Part shown: one piece after another, positions 1-5,896 of the stretch | Position numbering within the stretch: the first letter of the stretch is position 1 | Layout: each line of letters opens with the position of its first letter | Assembly: GCA_031404155.1 (NCBI GenBank) | Contig: JANNGZ010000235.1 | Location: forward strand, 1 to 8,097 | Source: JANNGZ01 sp031404155 | Lineage (GTDB): Bacteria; Pseudomonadota; Gammaproteobacteria; Burkholderiales; Burkholderiaceae_C | Reading direction: 5' to 3' | Length of the DNA stretch: 8,097 nucleotides | Notes under the pieces: model-generated | Told to the model about the DNA's origin: nothing | Database searches by the model: none | What the model saw: the letters and a program-made list of their open reading frames with translations, nothing else | Position numbers and translations under genes: made by a program

Positions 1-604
1 GGCTTTGCGCTGTGGAAAAGGCTAAGTCGATGTGCGACTGCGTTGTGGCGAGCGAAGCCATCCGAGGGTGGCGCGTTGCGGTTTGCGTGCAGCGAAGCCA
101 CGGGCGGGCAGCCGTCGGCGCTTCATCTGCTTGCCGCTCGCGTTCGCGAGCGGTTGCAGCCGCTGAACGCGGCTGCCCCTGGCTGCGGCCGGCCCTGGAG
201 GCCTTAACTTCGCTGGACGCGAAGTTAGCCTGCGCCGCATCGCCTCCAGCGATGTCGGGCCGTCCAAGTTCGCTGCGCGAACCCGGAGCCGCGGGCCCTC
301 GGTCCTGCGGTGCTCGCCGGCCAAGGCAAGCCCGCAAACTCGGGCCCGAGTACGGACCCTCAAACAGTGCGGACTTGGCGCGCAAGCGCGCCGACCTTGG
401 CCAGCTCCGCTCCTCGGCTGCGCACAGGCGCGCCGCCGGCTGCCCGCCCGCGGCTTCGCCCCACACCCGTGGTGCGCCAGACGAGGTGCGCCCCTACCTG
501 CAACGGGCCCCGGCGCGAGGCAGCAACCAGTCCGCGAGCGCACTTCACGTTTGACAAGTGCGGCAGTCGCCGAATTGCCGGTGGCTTTGCGCTCGATGCA
601 AGGG
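1..604. other. Gene-free, palindrome-rich segment
   Basis: I see no convincing gene here. The open frames on both strands are Arg/Ala/Pro-rich translations typical of random GC-rich DNA, with no recognisable domain or ribosome-binding site. The segment holds a cluster of perfect inverted repeats (listed separately), a 10-bp direct repeat AGCGAAGCCA at 51-60 and 91-100, and an 11-bp direct repeat GGCTTTGCGCT at 1-11 and 583-593. It lies where gcvH and gcvP would often follow gcvT on the minus strand, so it may be part of an insertion that separates them. Nothing identifies it as a known repeat family. Confidence 0.6.
134..392. repeat. Cluster of perfect inverted repeats
   Basis: Seven perfect inverted repeats lie within 260 bp. 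Arms 134-142/145-153 are 9 bp with a 2-nt centre. Arms 156-163/169-176 are 8 bp with loop TGAAC. Arms 205-213/219-227 (TAACTTCGC/GCGAAGTTA) are 9 bp with loop TGGAC, and are nested inside arms 195-202/242-249 (CTGGAGGC/GCCTCCAG, 8 bp). Arms 268-273/277-282 (GTTCGC/GCGAAC) are 6 bp. Positions 338-351 form a 14-bp palindrome ACTCGGGCCCGAGT. Arms 377-383/386-392 (GGCGCGC/GCGCGCC) are 7 bp. High GC makes short palindromes more likely, but this density with mostly different arm sequences is unusual. The role is unknown; options are REP-like elements, a structured RNA or recombination sites. Confidence 0.6.
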
Positions 605-1036
605 CTATGGCTCTCCAACTTCAGCCCCAACACGACCAGCTGTTGCATATGCGGAGACACCGGTGATCATGACTTTGACCTCATGAGAGCCGTCTCGCTC
701 CACCACGTGATAGCTGTCGACAGTCAACTGACGAATTCTTCCCTTGTTGCCGCCGCCACGCGTGGGTAGTTGGGCGTCGCAGTTCGGACAAAGGAAGCGC
801 AGGTTGCTCGGCCGGTTGTTCTTCCTGTTCCCATCGACGTGGTCCAGGATCAGAGGAAGAGCCTTTCCATTCCATTGAGGGCTCGGTGTACTGAGATGAC
901 ATGTCGAGTTGTCGCACCTCAGCGGCAGCTTCTGTTCGTCACGCCATCTGTTGTATGCCCGCCGGATCGTGCTCTGACTGACTGGTGCAGGCATGTAGTC
1001 CAGAATCTTTCCGAGCGGCAGCCGCGTGTTGCGCAT
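605..1036 (-). CDS. HNH endonuclease family protein
   Basis: This is a 143-residue protein of the small zinc-binding HNH nuclease type found free-standing in phages and mobile DNA. Two cysteine pairs, C41/C46 and C83/C86 (CPNC), should bind zinc around the nuclease fold. The motif LDHVDGN carries H66, and N78 lies in SNLRFLCPNC. The position after the second Cys pair, where many relatives have the last His (CPNCH), is Asp here (CPNCDAQ), so activity is uncertain unless this is a subfamily trait. The N-terminus (RNTRLPLGKIL) resembles the usual start of these proteins. I chose the ATG at 1036 because AGGG lies just upstream; a TTG at 1072 would extend it by 12 residues into gcvT. The gene begins 7 nt after the gcvT stop on the same strand, so it is probably co-transcribed with gcvT. 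Its GC is visibly lower than that of gcvT, suggesting acquisition. Confidence 0.8.
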   Translation of the reverse strand: MRNTRLPLGKILDYMPAPVSQSTIRRAYNRWRDEQKLPLRCDNSTCHLSTPSPQWNGKALPLILDHVDGNRKNNRPSNLRFLCPNCDAQLPTRGGGNKGRIRQLTVDSYHVVERDGSHEVKVMITGVSAYATAGRVGAEVGEP

Positions 1037-1043
1037 GAGAGCC

Positions 1044-2165
1044 CTACCCCCTGTGATACCGATGCCCCACAAACGGCATCCCCGTCACCCGCATCGGCTG
1101 CGCCTTGCCGCGCACGTCGGCATACACCTCGTGGTTCGGCAGCGCGTGGTTTGCGGCCAGGTAGGCCATCGCGATCGGGTGGTTGGTGGTGGGTGACAAG
1201 GTGCCGCTGGTGACGTGGCCAAGCTTGTGGCCCTTGGTGTCTGTGATCACCGCGCCTTCGCGCACCGGGATGCGCTCCAACCCGAGCAGGCCGACGCGCT
1301 TGATCGACGCGCCGGTGGCAAGCTGCCCCGCGATCGCGGCGGCACCGGGGTAACGGCCGGCGCGCTCGCCACCGGGGCGGCGCACTTTCTGGATCGCCCA
1401 AGTCAGGCCGGCTTCCACCGGTGTGGTGGTGCCGTTGATGTCGTGGCCGTAGAGGCACAGGCCGGCTTCCAGGCGCAGCGTGTCGCGCGCGCCCAGGCCC
1501 ACCGGCTTGACTTCGGGCAGCGCCAGCAGCGCCTTGGCCAGCGCCACCGCGGCGTCGGCGGGCACCGAGATCTCGAAGCCGTCTTCGCCGGTGTAGCCGG
1601 AGCGGGTGACATAACACTCGGCGCCGGCGAGCGTGAACCTGCCGCCGGTCATGAACACGAGTTGAACCACGTCCGCGTTCAGGCTCGCGAGGGCACCCAC
1701 CGCGGCCGGGCCTTGCAGCGCGAGCAGCGCGGATTCGGGCAGCGGCACCACCTGGCAGCGGTGGCCGATGTGGGTGATGAGGTGGCGGGTGTCGGCCACC
1801 TTGCAGGCGGCGTTCACGATCAGCAGCAGGTCCTTCTCGCGCCGGGTCACCATCAGGTCGTCGAGGATGCCGCCGCTGGCATTGGTGAACATCGCATAGC
1901 GCTGCTTGTTCACGCCCAGGCCGACGATGTCCACCGGCGCCAGGCTCTCCAGCGCGGCCGCGGCGTCGCTGCCCACCAGGCGCAACTGGCCCATGTGCGA
2001 GACGTCGAACAGCGCCGCCTGGGTGCGGCAATGTTTGTGTTCGTGGAGGATGCCGCCGGGGTAGTTCACCGGCATTTCGTAGCCCGCGAACGGCACCATC
2101 TTGGCGCCGAGTTCGAGGTGCAGGTCGTGCAGCGGCGTGCGCAGCAGTTCGGTGTCAGCGGACAT
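1044..2165 (-). CDS. gcvT: Glycine cleavage system T protein (aminomethyltransferase)
   Basis: GcvT transfers the methylene group from the aminomethyl-lipoyl H protein to tetrahydrofolate, releasing ammonia, in the cytoplasmic glycine cleavage system. The 373-residue length is typical of the family. Visible signatures are FAGYEMPV near residue 26, FDVSHMGQ at 53-60, GGILDDL around 98-104 (containing the catalytic Asp equivalent to E. coli D101), YTGEDGFE at 191-198 and GARDTLRLEAG at 225-235. The C-terminus (MPFVGHRYHRG) is complete. The ATG at 2165 is preceded by GGGAG at 2178-2174, 8 nt away, a good ribosome-binding site. A tandem glycine riboswitch precedes it, which independently supports the call. 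gcvH and gcvP, usually next in the operon, do not follow in this window; an HNH gene does. Confidence 0.97.
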   Translation of the reverse strand: MSADTELLRTPLHDLHLELGAKMVPFAGYEMPVNYPGGILHEHKHCRTQAALFDVSHMGQLRLVGSDAAAALESLAPVDIVGLGVNKQRYAMFTNASGGILDDLMVTRREKDLLLIVNAACKVADTRHLITHIGHRCQVVPLPESALLALQGPAAVGALASLNADVVQLVFMTGGRFTLAGAECYVTRSGYTGEDGFEISVPADAAVALAKALLALPEVKPVGLGARDTLRLEAGLCLYGHDINGTTTPVEAGLTWAIQKVRRPGGERAGRYPGAAAIAGQLATGASIKRVGLLGLERIPVREGAVITDTKGHKLGHVTSGTLSPTTNHPIAMAYLAANHALPNHEVYADVRGKAQPMRVTGMPFVGHRYHRG

Positions 2166-2178
2166 GGCTCAATCTCCC

Positions 2179-2220
2179 GAGGGCGTTGTTCATTCCACCA
2201 TCTTCGGTGGCTTCGCCCTC
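2179..2220 (-). promoter_or_regulatory. Putative riboswitch expression platform
   Basis: GAGGGCG (2220-2214) is perfectly complementary to CGCCCTC (2185-2179), and a smaller hairpin CCACC/GGTGG (2210-2206/2199-2195) lies inside. The first bases of GAGGGCG also form the 3' side of aptamer 2's closing helix (with CCTC at 2320-2317), so the two helices are mutually exclusive. The downstream arm ends directly at the GGGAG ribosome-binding site of gcvT (2178-2174). There is no T-run, so control at translation or through access to the ribosome-binding site is more likely than an intrinsic terminator. The direction of the effect cannot be read from the sequence. Confidence 0.5.
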
Positions 2221-2450
2221 GCTGTCCGCTTTACCTGAGAGATTGGCGCTTCGAGCCTTGCGGCGCTCGGCGCTTGCCCCTTCGGTGGCTTGCCTCGCGG
2301 GCAAGCTCTCTCCAGTGAGGAACACCCGCGACACCAATGCTCGCCGAGCGCTTTAACCAGTCCTTTTGCCTGAGCGTTCGAGGTGAACCACAGCACCCCT
2401 GCGCCTTCGGCGGCTGAACACCTTGTGGGGTGGGCAGCGCTCTCCTGGTT
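2217..2450 (-). promoter_or_regulatory. Tandem glycine riboswitch upstream of gcvT
   Basis: Two consecutive glycine aptamers are visible on the minus strand. Aptamer 1 spans about 2450-2355, closed by AACCAG/CTGGTT, with the conserved pieces GGAGAG (2445-2440), GCCGAAGGCGCAGGGG and CTCAGGCAAAAGGAC. Aptamer 2 spans about 2320-2217, closed by CCTC/GAGG, with GGAGAG, CACCGAAGGGGCAAG and CTCTCAGGTAAAGCGGACAG. These match the well-known gcvT-motif RNA, which binds glycine and usually turns on glycine-cleavage genes. The region lies wholly in the gcvT leader, ending 51 nt before the start codon. It also shows that a long in-frame extension of the divergent SenA-like gene back to 2383 is not coding. 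Confidence 0.95.
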
Positions 2451-2457
2451 GGCGGCG

Positions 2458-2463
2458 ATTGTA
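2458..2463 (-). promoter_or_regulatory. Putative -10 box for gcvT
   Basis: TACAAT on the minus strand is a good sigma-70 -10 hexamer placed so that transcription would start around 2451-2450, right at the first base of aptamer 1. The -35 region 17 nt upstream (TGCCCA) is a poor match to TTGACA, as expected if the promoter is weak or regulated. Confidence 0.5.
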
Positions 2464-2586
2464 GCCACGCCGCGCAGGCCTGGGCAGCCCACGAATCGCA
2501 CGCGCGAAGCCCCCGCCACAACACCGCCGCGGCGTCGCCACCAGGTCGCAACACCGGCGCAACAGGCGGGCACGCACAATGCCTGC

Positions 2587-3846
2587 ATGCTCACCACCAC
2601 CGGTTCCAGCGCGCACAACGCCACCATCCGCCACGCCGGGGGCGAGCCGCTGTCGCTGGCCTTGATGGCGTCGCGCAACCGCACGCTCAGCCTGTTCGCC
2701 CTCTTCGAGCCGCTGCTGCGCGAGCAGGGCGTCGGCGCGGCTGCCGTGGCGCCGGCACTCTGGCGGCTCGGCCGTGCCGGCTGGTTTCAGGAATGGTGGG
2801 TGGCGCGCAACCTGCAGCGTGCGCGCGGCGTGGCGGCCGACAGCCGCGCCACGCGGCTGGCGTCGATCGAGCCGCGCGCCGATGCCTGCTGGGCCAGCGG
2901 TAGCGAAGACGCCGCCGAGGCCGCGGGTGTGCGCTGGCCCGGCATCGACGACATCAAGGCCTACCTGCTGCAAACGCTCGAAGCCACGCTGGAACTGCTG
3001 GCGCACGCGGCCGAAGATGACGCGGGCCTCTACTTCTACCGCCTCGCGCTGCTGCATGAAGACCTGCTGCACGAGCAATGGATCGAAGCCGCACAAACCC
3101 TCGGCGTGGCGCTGCCGCGCGAGTGGCGCGACGCGCTGCAGGCGGTGGCGCGGGCGCCGCGGGATGCGCTGTTGCTGCCGGCCACCCGCTTCATGCTCGG
3201 CAGCGGTAGCCCGGGGTTCGCCTTCGACCATGAGCGGCCGGCGCATGGGGTCGACGTGCCCGAGTTCGAGATCGACGCCCAGGCCGTCACCTGGGCGCAG
3301 TACGCGGAGTTCGTGGCCGACGGCGGCTACGACCGCGAGGAATGCTGGTCAGGCGACGGCTGGGCTTGGTTGCGCGCCCATGGCGAGCGGCGCGCGCCCC
3401 GGCATGTCGAGCAGATCGGCTCCGGCTCGGGCGCCGCACTGGTCACCCGCTTCGGTGTGCCGGTGCGCATGGCGCCGCAGCACGCGGCCTTGCATGTGAG
3501 CTGGTGGGAGGCCGACGCCTGGTGCCGCTGGGCCGGGCGCCGCCTGCCGGCCGAGGTGGAGTGGGAACTCGCCGCGGTCACCGCAGCGCGGCGCGGCTTC
3601 CACTGGGGCGATGTCTGGGAATGGACCGCGAGCCGGGGCCGCGTCTATCCCGGCTTCGAGCCCGGGCCCGCTTCTGCGGGCATGACCCGCGCAGACGCGG
3701 GCCGCGACATCATCGGCAACAAGCTCACGCGGGTGCTGCGCGGCGCGTCCTTCGCCACCACCGGACGGCTGCGCTGCCCGCGCTACCGCGCTTTTGCACC
3801 GCCCGAACGCGACGAGGGCTTTGTCGGCTTCCGTTCTTGCGTCTGA
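2587..3846 (+). CDS. SenA/EgtB-family protein with altered iron-ligand positions
   Basis: This 419-residue protein has the two-part architecture of EgtB and the selenoneine synthase SenA: an N-terminal DinB-like helical domain (about 20-190) and a C-terminal formylglycine-generating-enzyme fold (about 195-419). SenA-like stretches are GWFQEWWVARNLQR (65-78), LALLHED (153-159), VSWWEADAWCRWAGRRLPAE (304-323), WGDVWEWTAS (340-349), VLRGASFAT (383-391) and RYRAFAPPER (399-408). These enzymes join Cys-derived sulfur or selenosugar to hercynine using three His iron ligands. Here the first ligand position (usual LGH) is Arg63, and the HxxxH motif reads H157-E-D-L-L161-H162, so the second His is shifted by one. 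It may have lost the activity, or bind metal differently. The ATG at 2587 is chosen because the upstream extension overlaps the riboswitch; no strong ribosome-binding site is visible. No senB or senC gene lies nearby. It diverges from gcvT. Confidence 0.8.
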   Translation: MLTTTGSSAHNATIRHAGGEPLSLALMASRNRTLSLFALFEPLLREQGVGAAAVAPALWRLGRAGWFQEWWVARNLQRARGVAADSRATRLASIEPRADACWASGSEDAAEAAGVRWPGIDDIKAYLLQTLEATLELLAHAAEDDAGLYFYRLALLHEDLLHEQWIEAAQTLGVALPREWRDALQAVARAPRDALLLPATRFMLGSGSPGFAFDHERPAHGVDVPEFEIDAQAVTWAQYAEFVADGGYDREECWSGDGWAWLRAHGERRAPRHVEQIGSGSGAALVTRFGVPVRMAPQHAALHVSWWEADAWCRWAGRRLPAEVEWELAAVTAARRGFHWGDVWEWTASRGRVYPGFEPGPASAGMTRADAGRDIIGNKLTRVLRGASFATTGRLRCPRYRAFAPPERDEGFVGFRSCV

Positions 3847-4205
3847 CCTTGCGCCTGAACTGGGGTCTGACCTGGGGTCTGACCTGGGGTCTGGCCGTGC
3901 GCCTTTCCTTGGGCCTGGTCCAGAGCACCGTCGGCCGGCTGGGTGTCCGCACGGCGCCACCATTGCCACCAGCGCGGCGCTGTCCAACCCAGTGCAAGCG
4001 CGGCTGCCAGCGCCTTGCGCTGCGCTTCGTCCACCGTGTCGCAGCCGCTCGCGGTGACACCGGTTTTGCTGCCGGTGAACCCGGTCCAGACCACCGAGGC
4101 CCGATACGGCGGTGCGCCGTCCCCCGGGCGGCCGGCTGAGTTTCCCGGCGCGGACCGCGGCGGGGCCCGGCGCAACGCCAGGCCGATCAAGGCGACGACG
4201 CTCAC
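3783..4205 (-). CDS. Small hypothetical protein with GQTP repeat tail
   Basis: This is an unrecognised 140-residue protein starting at GTG. It begins with a short hydrophobic stretch (VVALIGLAL), followed by a compact region with YRASVVWTGFTGSKTG, DEAQRKALAAALALGW and PRWWQWWRR that looks like a genuine small domain, and then a tail with GQTP repeats. The start codon overlaps the stop of the upstream membrane ORF (GTGA, 4 nt), suggesting translational coupling. Its last 64 bases overlap the 3' end of the SenA-like gene on the other strand. The hydrophobic start could instead be the end of the upstream ORF's membrane segment if a frameshift separates them. No function is assigned. Confidence 0.55.
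   Translation of the reverse strand: MSVVALIGLALRRAPPRSAPGNSAGRPGDGAPPYRASVVWTGFTGSKTGVTASGCDTVDEAQRKALAAALALGWTAPRWWQWWRRADTQPADGALDQAQGKAHGQTPGQTPGQTPVQAQGQTQERKPTKPSSRSGGAKAR
3861..3896. repeat. 12-bp tandem repeat, three copies
   Basis: TGGGGTCTGACC occurs at 3861-3872 and 3873-3884, then with one change (TGGGGTCTGGCC) at 3885-3896. A more diverged copy lies on the left (about 3843-3860). Because the unit is 12 bp, the minus-strand frame reads GQTP three times, followed by degenerate Gln-rich copies. It lies 15 bp past the stop of the SenA-like gene. Copy number may vary between strains. Confidence 0.85.
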
Positions 4206-4408
4206 GTGGTCACCACGCCGGCGCCATACGGCAAGGCCACGATGAAGGCGGTGACACGCGAGTCGAGCAGCACCAGGGCCAACACAAACGCGCTCAACGG
4301 CAAGGGCCAGATCAGGCGCCGGCGCGGAGGCCCGGGCGCCGCCGGGCCCGCCTCGCCAGCAGAGGCCGGCGCGGCGGCCTGGGCTCCCGGGTTGGGCATC
4401 GGAGTCAC
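4202..4408 (-). CDS. Small membrane protein, hypothetical
   Basis: This is a 68-residue ORF starting at GTG 4408 (or ATG 4399, giving 65 residues). An Ala/Pro/Gly-rich N-terminus is followed by RRRLIWPLPLSAFVLALVLL, one clear membrane helix after three Arg, and then a second hydrophobic stretch (TAFIVALPYGAGVV) that runs to the end. It starts 25 nt after the DoxX gene stop and overlaps the next ORF by 4 nt, so the three genes look like one transcription unit. The second hydrophobic stretch would continue smoothly into the first residues of the next ORF, so the two may be one protein split by a frameshift. The family is not recognised. Confidence 0.5.
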   Translation of the reverse strand: MTPMPNPGAQAAAPASAGEAGPAAPGPPRRRLIWPLPLSAFVLALVLLDSRVTAFIVALPYGAGVVTT

Positions 4409-4433
4409 CGGTGTTCCGGTGTTGGAAGGAGCT

Positions 4434-4895
4434 TCAGTTCCATCGCCCGCCGGTCCCGCCGACGCTGAAGCGGCCGGCGCCGAGCATCGCCACCGCCACC
4501 GCCACCACGAAGTAGAAGGCCTGCAACTCCAGCGTCCAGCCGCCGGTGGGCGCGAGGCTGCCGAACTGGGCCATATGCACCAGCGCCACCGCCACCACCA
4601 TGTTGACCGCCACCACCAGCGCCGCCGCGCGCGTCCACAGGCCGACGATCAGCAGCAGTGGGGCGACCACTTCGCCCAGATAGACGAGGTAGCCCAGAGC
4701 CGGCGGCAGGCCGGCCTTGGCCAGCATGCCCTGGATGCCCGCGATGCCGCCAATAAGCTTGGCGATGCCGTGCAGCAGCATCAAGGCGCCGAGGGTCAGG
4801 CGCAGCAGCAGCCTGGCGCTGTCGTCCAGGTCCAGGTTCGAACTCACCACGCGGCCGTCGGGCCTCAGGGGGCGGGTGCTTGCGGCGATGCCCAT
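4434..4895 (-). CDS. DoxX family membrane protein
   Basis: This 153-residue integral membrane protein has the DoxX family pattern: LLLRLTLGALMLLHGIAKL (29-47), GIAGIQGMLAKAGLP (50-64), YLVYLGEVVAPLLLIVGLWTR (69-89) and a closing helix near 124-141, giving four predicted membrane segments. DoxX-type proteins are small inner-membrane proteins with varied and often unknown roles, some linked to thiosulfate oxidation or redox stress. The ATG at 4895 is preceded by GGAGGAG (4907-4901), 5 nt away, a very strong ribosome-binding site. This rules out the longer in-frame extension to 5336, whose added sequence is not protein-like. It heads the minus-strand group with the two small ORFs after it. Confidence 0.92.
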   Translation of the reverse strand: MGIAASTRPLRPDGRVVSSNLDLDDSARLLLRLTLGALMLLHGIAKLIGGIAGIQGMLAKAGLPPALGYLVYLGEVVAPLLLIVGLWTRAAALVVAVNMVVAVALVHMAQFGSLAPTGGWTLELQAFYFVVAVAVAMLGAGRFSVGGTGGRWN

Positions 4896-5274
4896 CTCGG
4901 CTCCTCCATGCGCTGGCCTCTGGCGCGCTGCGCCGTTGCGGTCCTTGCGGCAAGGTACCGTACTGAAGCGGGCCCGGGCGGTCTGTTCGCTGACGAACAT
5001 TCGCGGGCAGCGCGGAGGCCGCAGGCCCACTGACGCCACGGCCTTGGTCCCGCGGCTGTAGGCGTTGTCCGACCGGCATAGCGCCTGTCCTGACCCGGGC
5101 GACGCGCCGGATCGGCATGGCGTCAGCCGCGGGCGCCGCCTAAGGTCTGTAGCACCTCGTGGTTCACGCGGGGTGTTTCGCTCCGCGACGCCGATCGCGA
5201 CGGCGGCCAGGTCACCGGTGGCGGCAACGCCCGCCGCCGTGCCACTTTTTCCCTCCACTTCAGAAAGCCACACC
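4896..5274. other. Divergent intergenic region with short palindromes
   Basis: This is a 379-bp spacer between the DoxX gene (minus) and the hemerythrin gene (plus), with no convincing gene. It contains CCTTGC-G-GCAAGG at 4943-4955 and TGTTCG-CTGA-CGAACA at 4984-4999, either of which could be a regulator site. It also contains a hairpin GGTGGCGG/CCGCCGCC (5217-5224/5231-5238, one G-T pair) in the hemerythrin leader, followed by a T5 run at 5246-5250. I could not pick a confident promoter for either gene. Confidence 0.5.
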
Positions 5275-5793
5275 ATGACCAGCAAGACCAGCCCGAAAAA
5301 AGACACCCGCCCCGCCGGCAAGGCCGACGTGATCAAGCTGTTGAAGGACGATCACAAGGAAGTCCACACCCTGTTCCAGAAGTACACGCAACTCTGCAAA
5401 AGCGGTGCCGGGGGTGAGGAGCGCCAGCCGTTGGCCGAGCAGATTTGCCTGCTGCTCACCGTACACGCCACGGTCGAGGAAGAGATCTTCTACCCCGCTG
5501 CGCGCGCAGCCGACGTACCCGCAGCCTTGCTCGACGAGGCCGAGGTCGAACACCGCACCGTCAAGGACCTGATCACCCAAATCCGCGGCATGGAGCCCGA
5601 CGACGAGTTGTACGACGCGAAGCTCACCGTGCTGAGCGAATACGTCGAACACCACGTCAAGGAAGAGCAGGACGAGATGTTCCCCAAGTGCCTCTTGTCG
5701 GGGATGGACCTGAAGGCAATTGGCGGCCAGATCGCCACACGCAAGGCGGAGTTGATGGCCGAGATGAGCGAAGGCATGGAAGTGACGCATTGA
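5275..5793 (+). CDS. Hemerythrin-like HHE domain protein
   Basis: This is a 172-residue cytoplasmic protein with one hemerythrin HHE cation-binding domain covering most of its length. Candidate ligands of the di-iron site are H27 and H31 (DDHKEVH), H64 with E68 (HATVEEEIFYP), H93 (VEHRT), and H126/H127 with E131 (VEHHVKEEQDEMFP). The spacing fits the four-helix-bundle family, whose members bind oxygen or nitric oxide, store iron or respond to oxidative stress; which one applies here cannot be told. The first 17 residues are Lys/Ser/Thr-rich and probably disordered. The ATG at 5275 is chosen because the homology begins shortly after it; AGAAAG just upstream is a weak ribosome-binding site. It converges on ku. 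Confidence 0.93.
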   Translation: MTSKTSPKKDTRPAGKADVIKLLKDDHKEVHTLFQKYTQLCKSGAGGEERQPLAEQICLLLTVHATVEEEIFYPAARAADVPAALLDEAEVEHRTVKDLITQIRGMEPDDELYDAKLTVLSEYVEHHVKEEQDEMFPKCLLSGMDLKAIGGQIATRKAELMAEMSEGMEVTH

Positions 5794-5809
5794 GCGCCTG
5801 AGCTGTGCC

Positions 5810-5832
5810 CGACGCGTGGCTCACGCGCGTCG
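5810..5832. terminator. Possible bidirectional hairpin between convergent genes
   Basis: CGACGCG (5810-5816) and CGCGTCG (5826-5832) form a perfect 7-bp stem with a 9-nt loop in the 103-bp gap between the hemerythrin and ku stop codons. No T-run follows on either strand, so if it terminates transcription it does so weakly or with other factors. Confidence 0.3.
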
Positions 5833-5896
5833 CGTCCTTGGTTCATCGTGCCGGTCGTTATGAACGCCCGGCCATCGCTCCTGCGTCCGTTGAGGA

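Noticed and set aside
195..249. attC-like site in the left palindrome cluster (contains GTTAGCC at 224-230)
   Set aside because: The arms around it are a short perfect hairpin of 23 bp without separate R and L boxes or an associated cassette ORF, so the shared 7-mer is probably coincidental.
1..600. CRISPR array or tRNA gene
   Set aside because: The repeats are different inverted repeats with no regular spacing, and no cloverleaf or conserved tRNA arms can be drawn.
22..660. Minus-strand open frame across the left segment
   Set aside because: The Arg/Ala/Pro-rich translation has no domain, no ribosome-binding site, and runs through the palindrome cluster and the end of the HNH gene.
919..2031. 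Long Arg/Ala-rich open frame inside gcvT
   Set aside because: It is a shadow frame of gcvT, made of arginine-rich sequence without domains.
1215..2318. Long plus-strand open frame opposite gcvT
   Set aside because: It is the antisense shadow of a well-supported gene and the riboswitch; its His/Gly/Gln-rich composition is typical of such frames.
2383..2586. N-terminal extension of the SenA-like protein to an ATG at 2383
   Set aside because: The extension lies antisense to the glycine riboswitch and gcvT promoter, its residues do not resemble the family, and the family match begins after 2587.
5217..5250. Intrinsic terminator before the hemerythrin gene
   Set aside because: The hairpin is followed by a T-run only after 7 further bases, and no gene upstream on the plus strand needs terminating; it could equally be a leader hairpin.
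4896..5336. N-terminal extension of the DoxX protein
   Set aside because: The added 147 residues are low-complexity and not protein-like, and a very strong ribosome-binding site sits just before the ATG at 4895.
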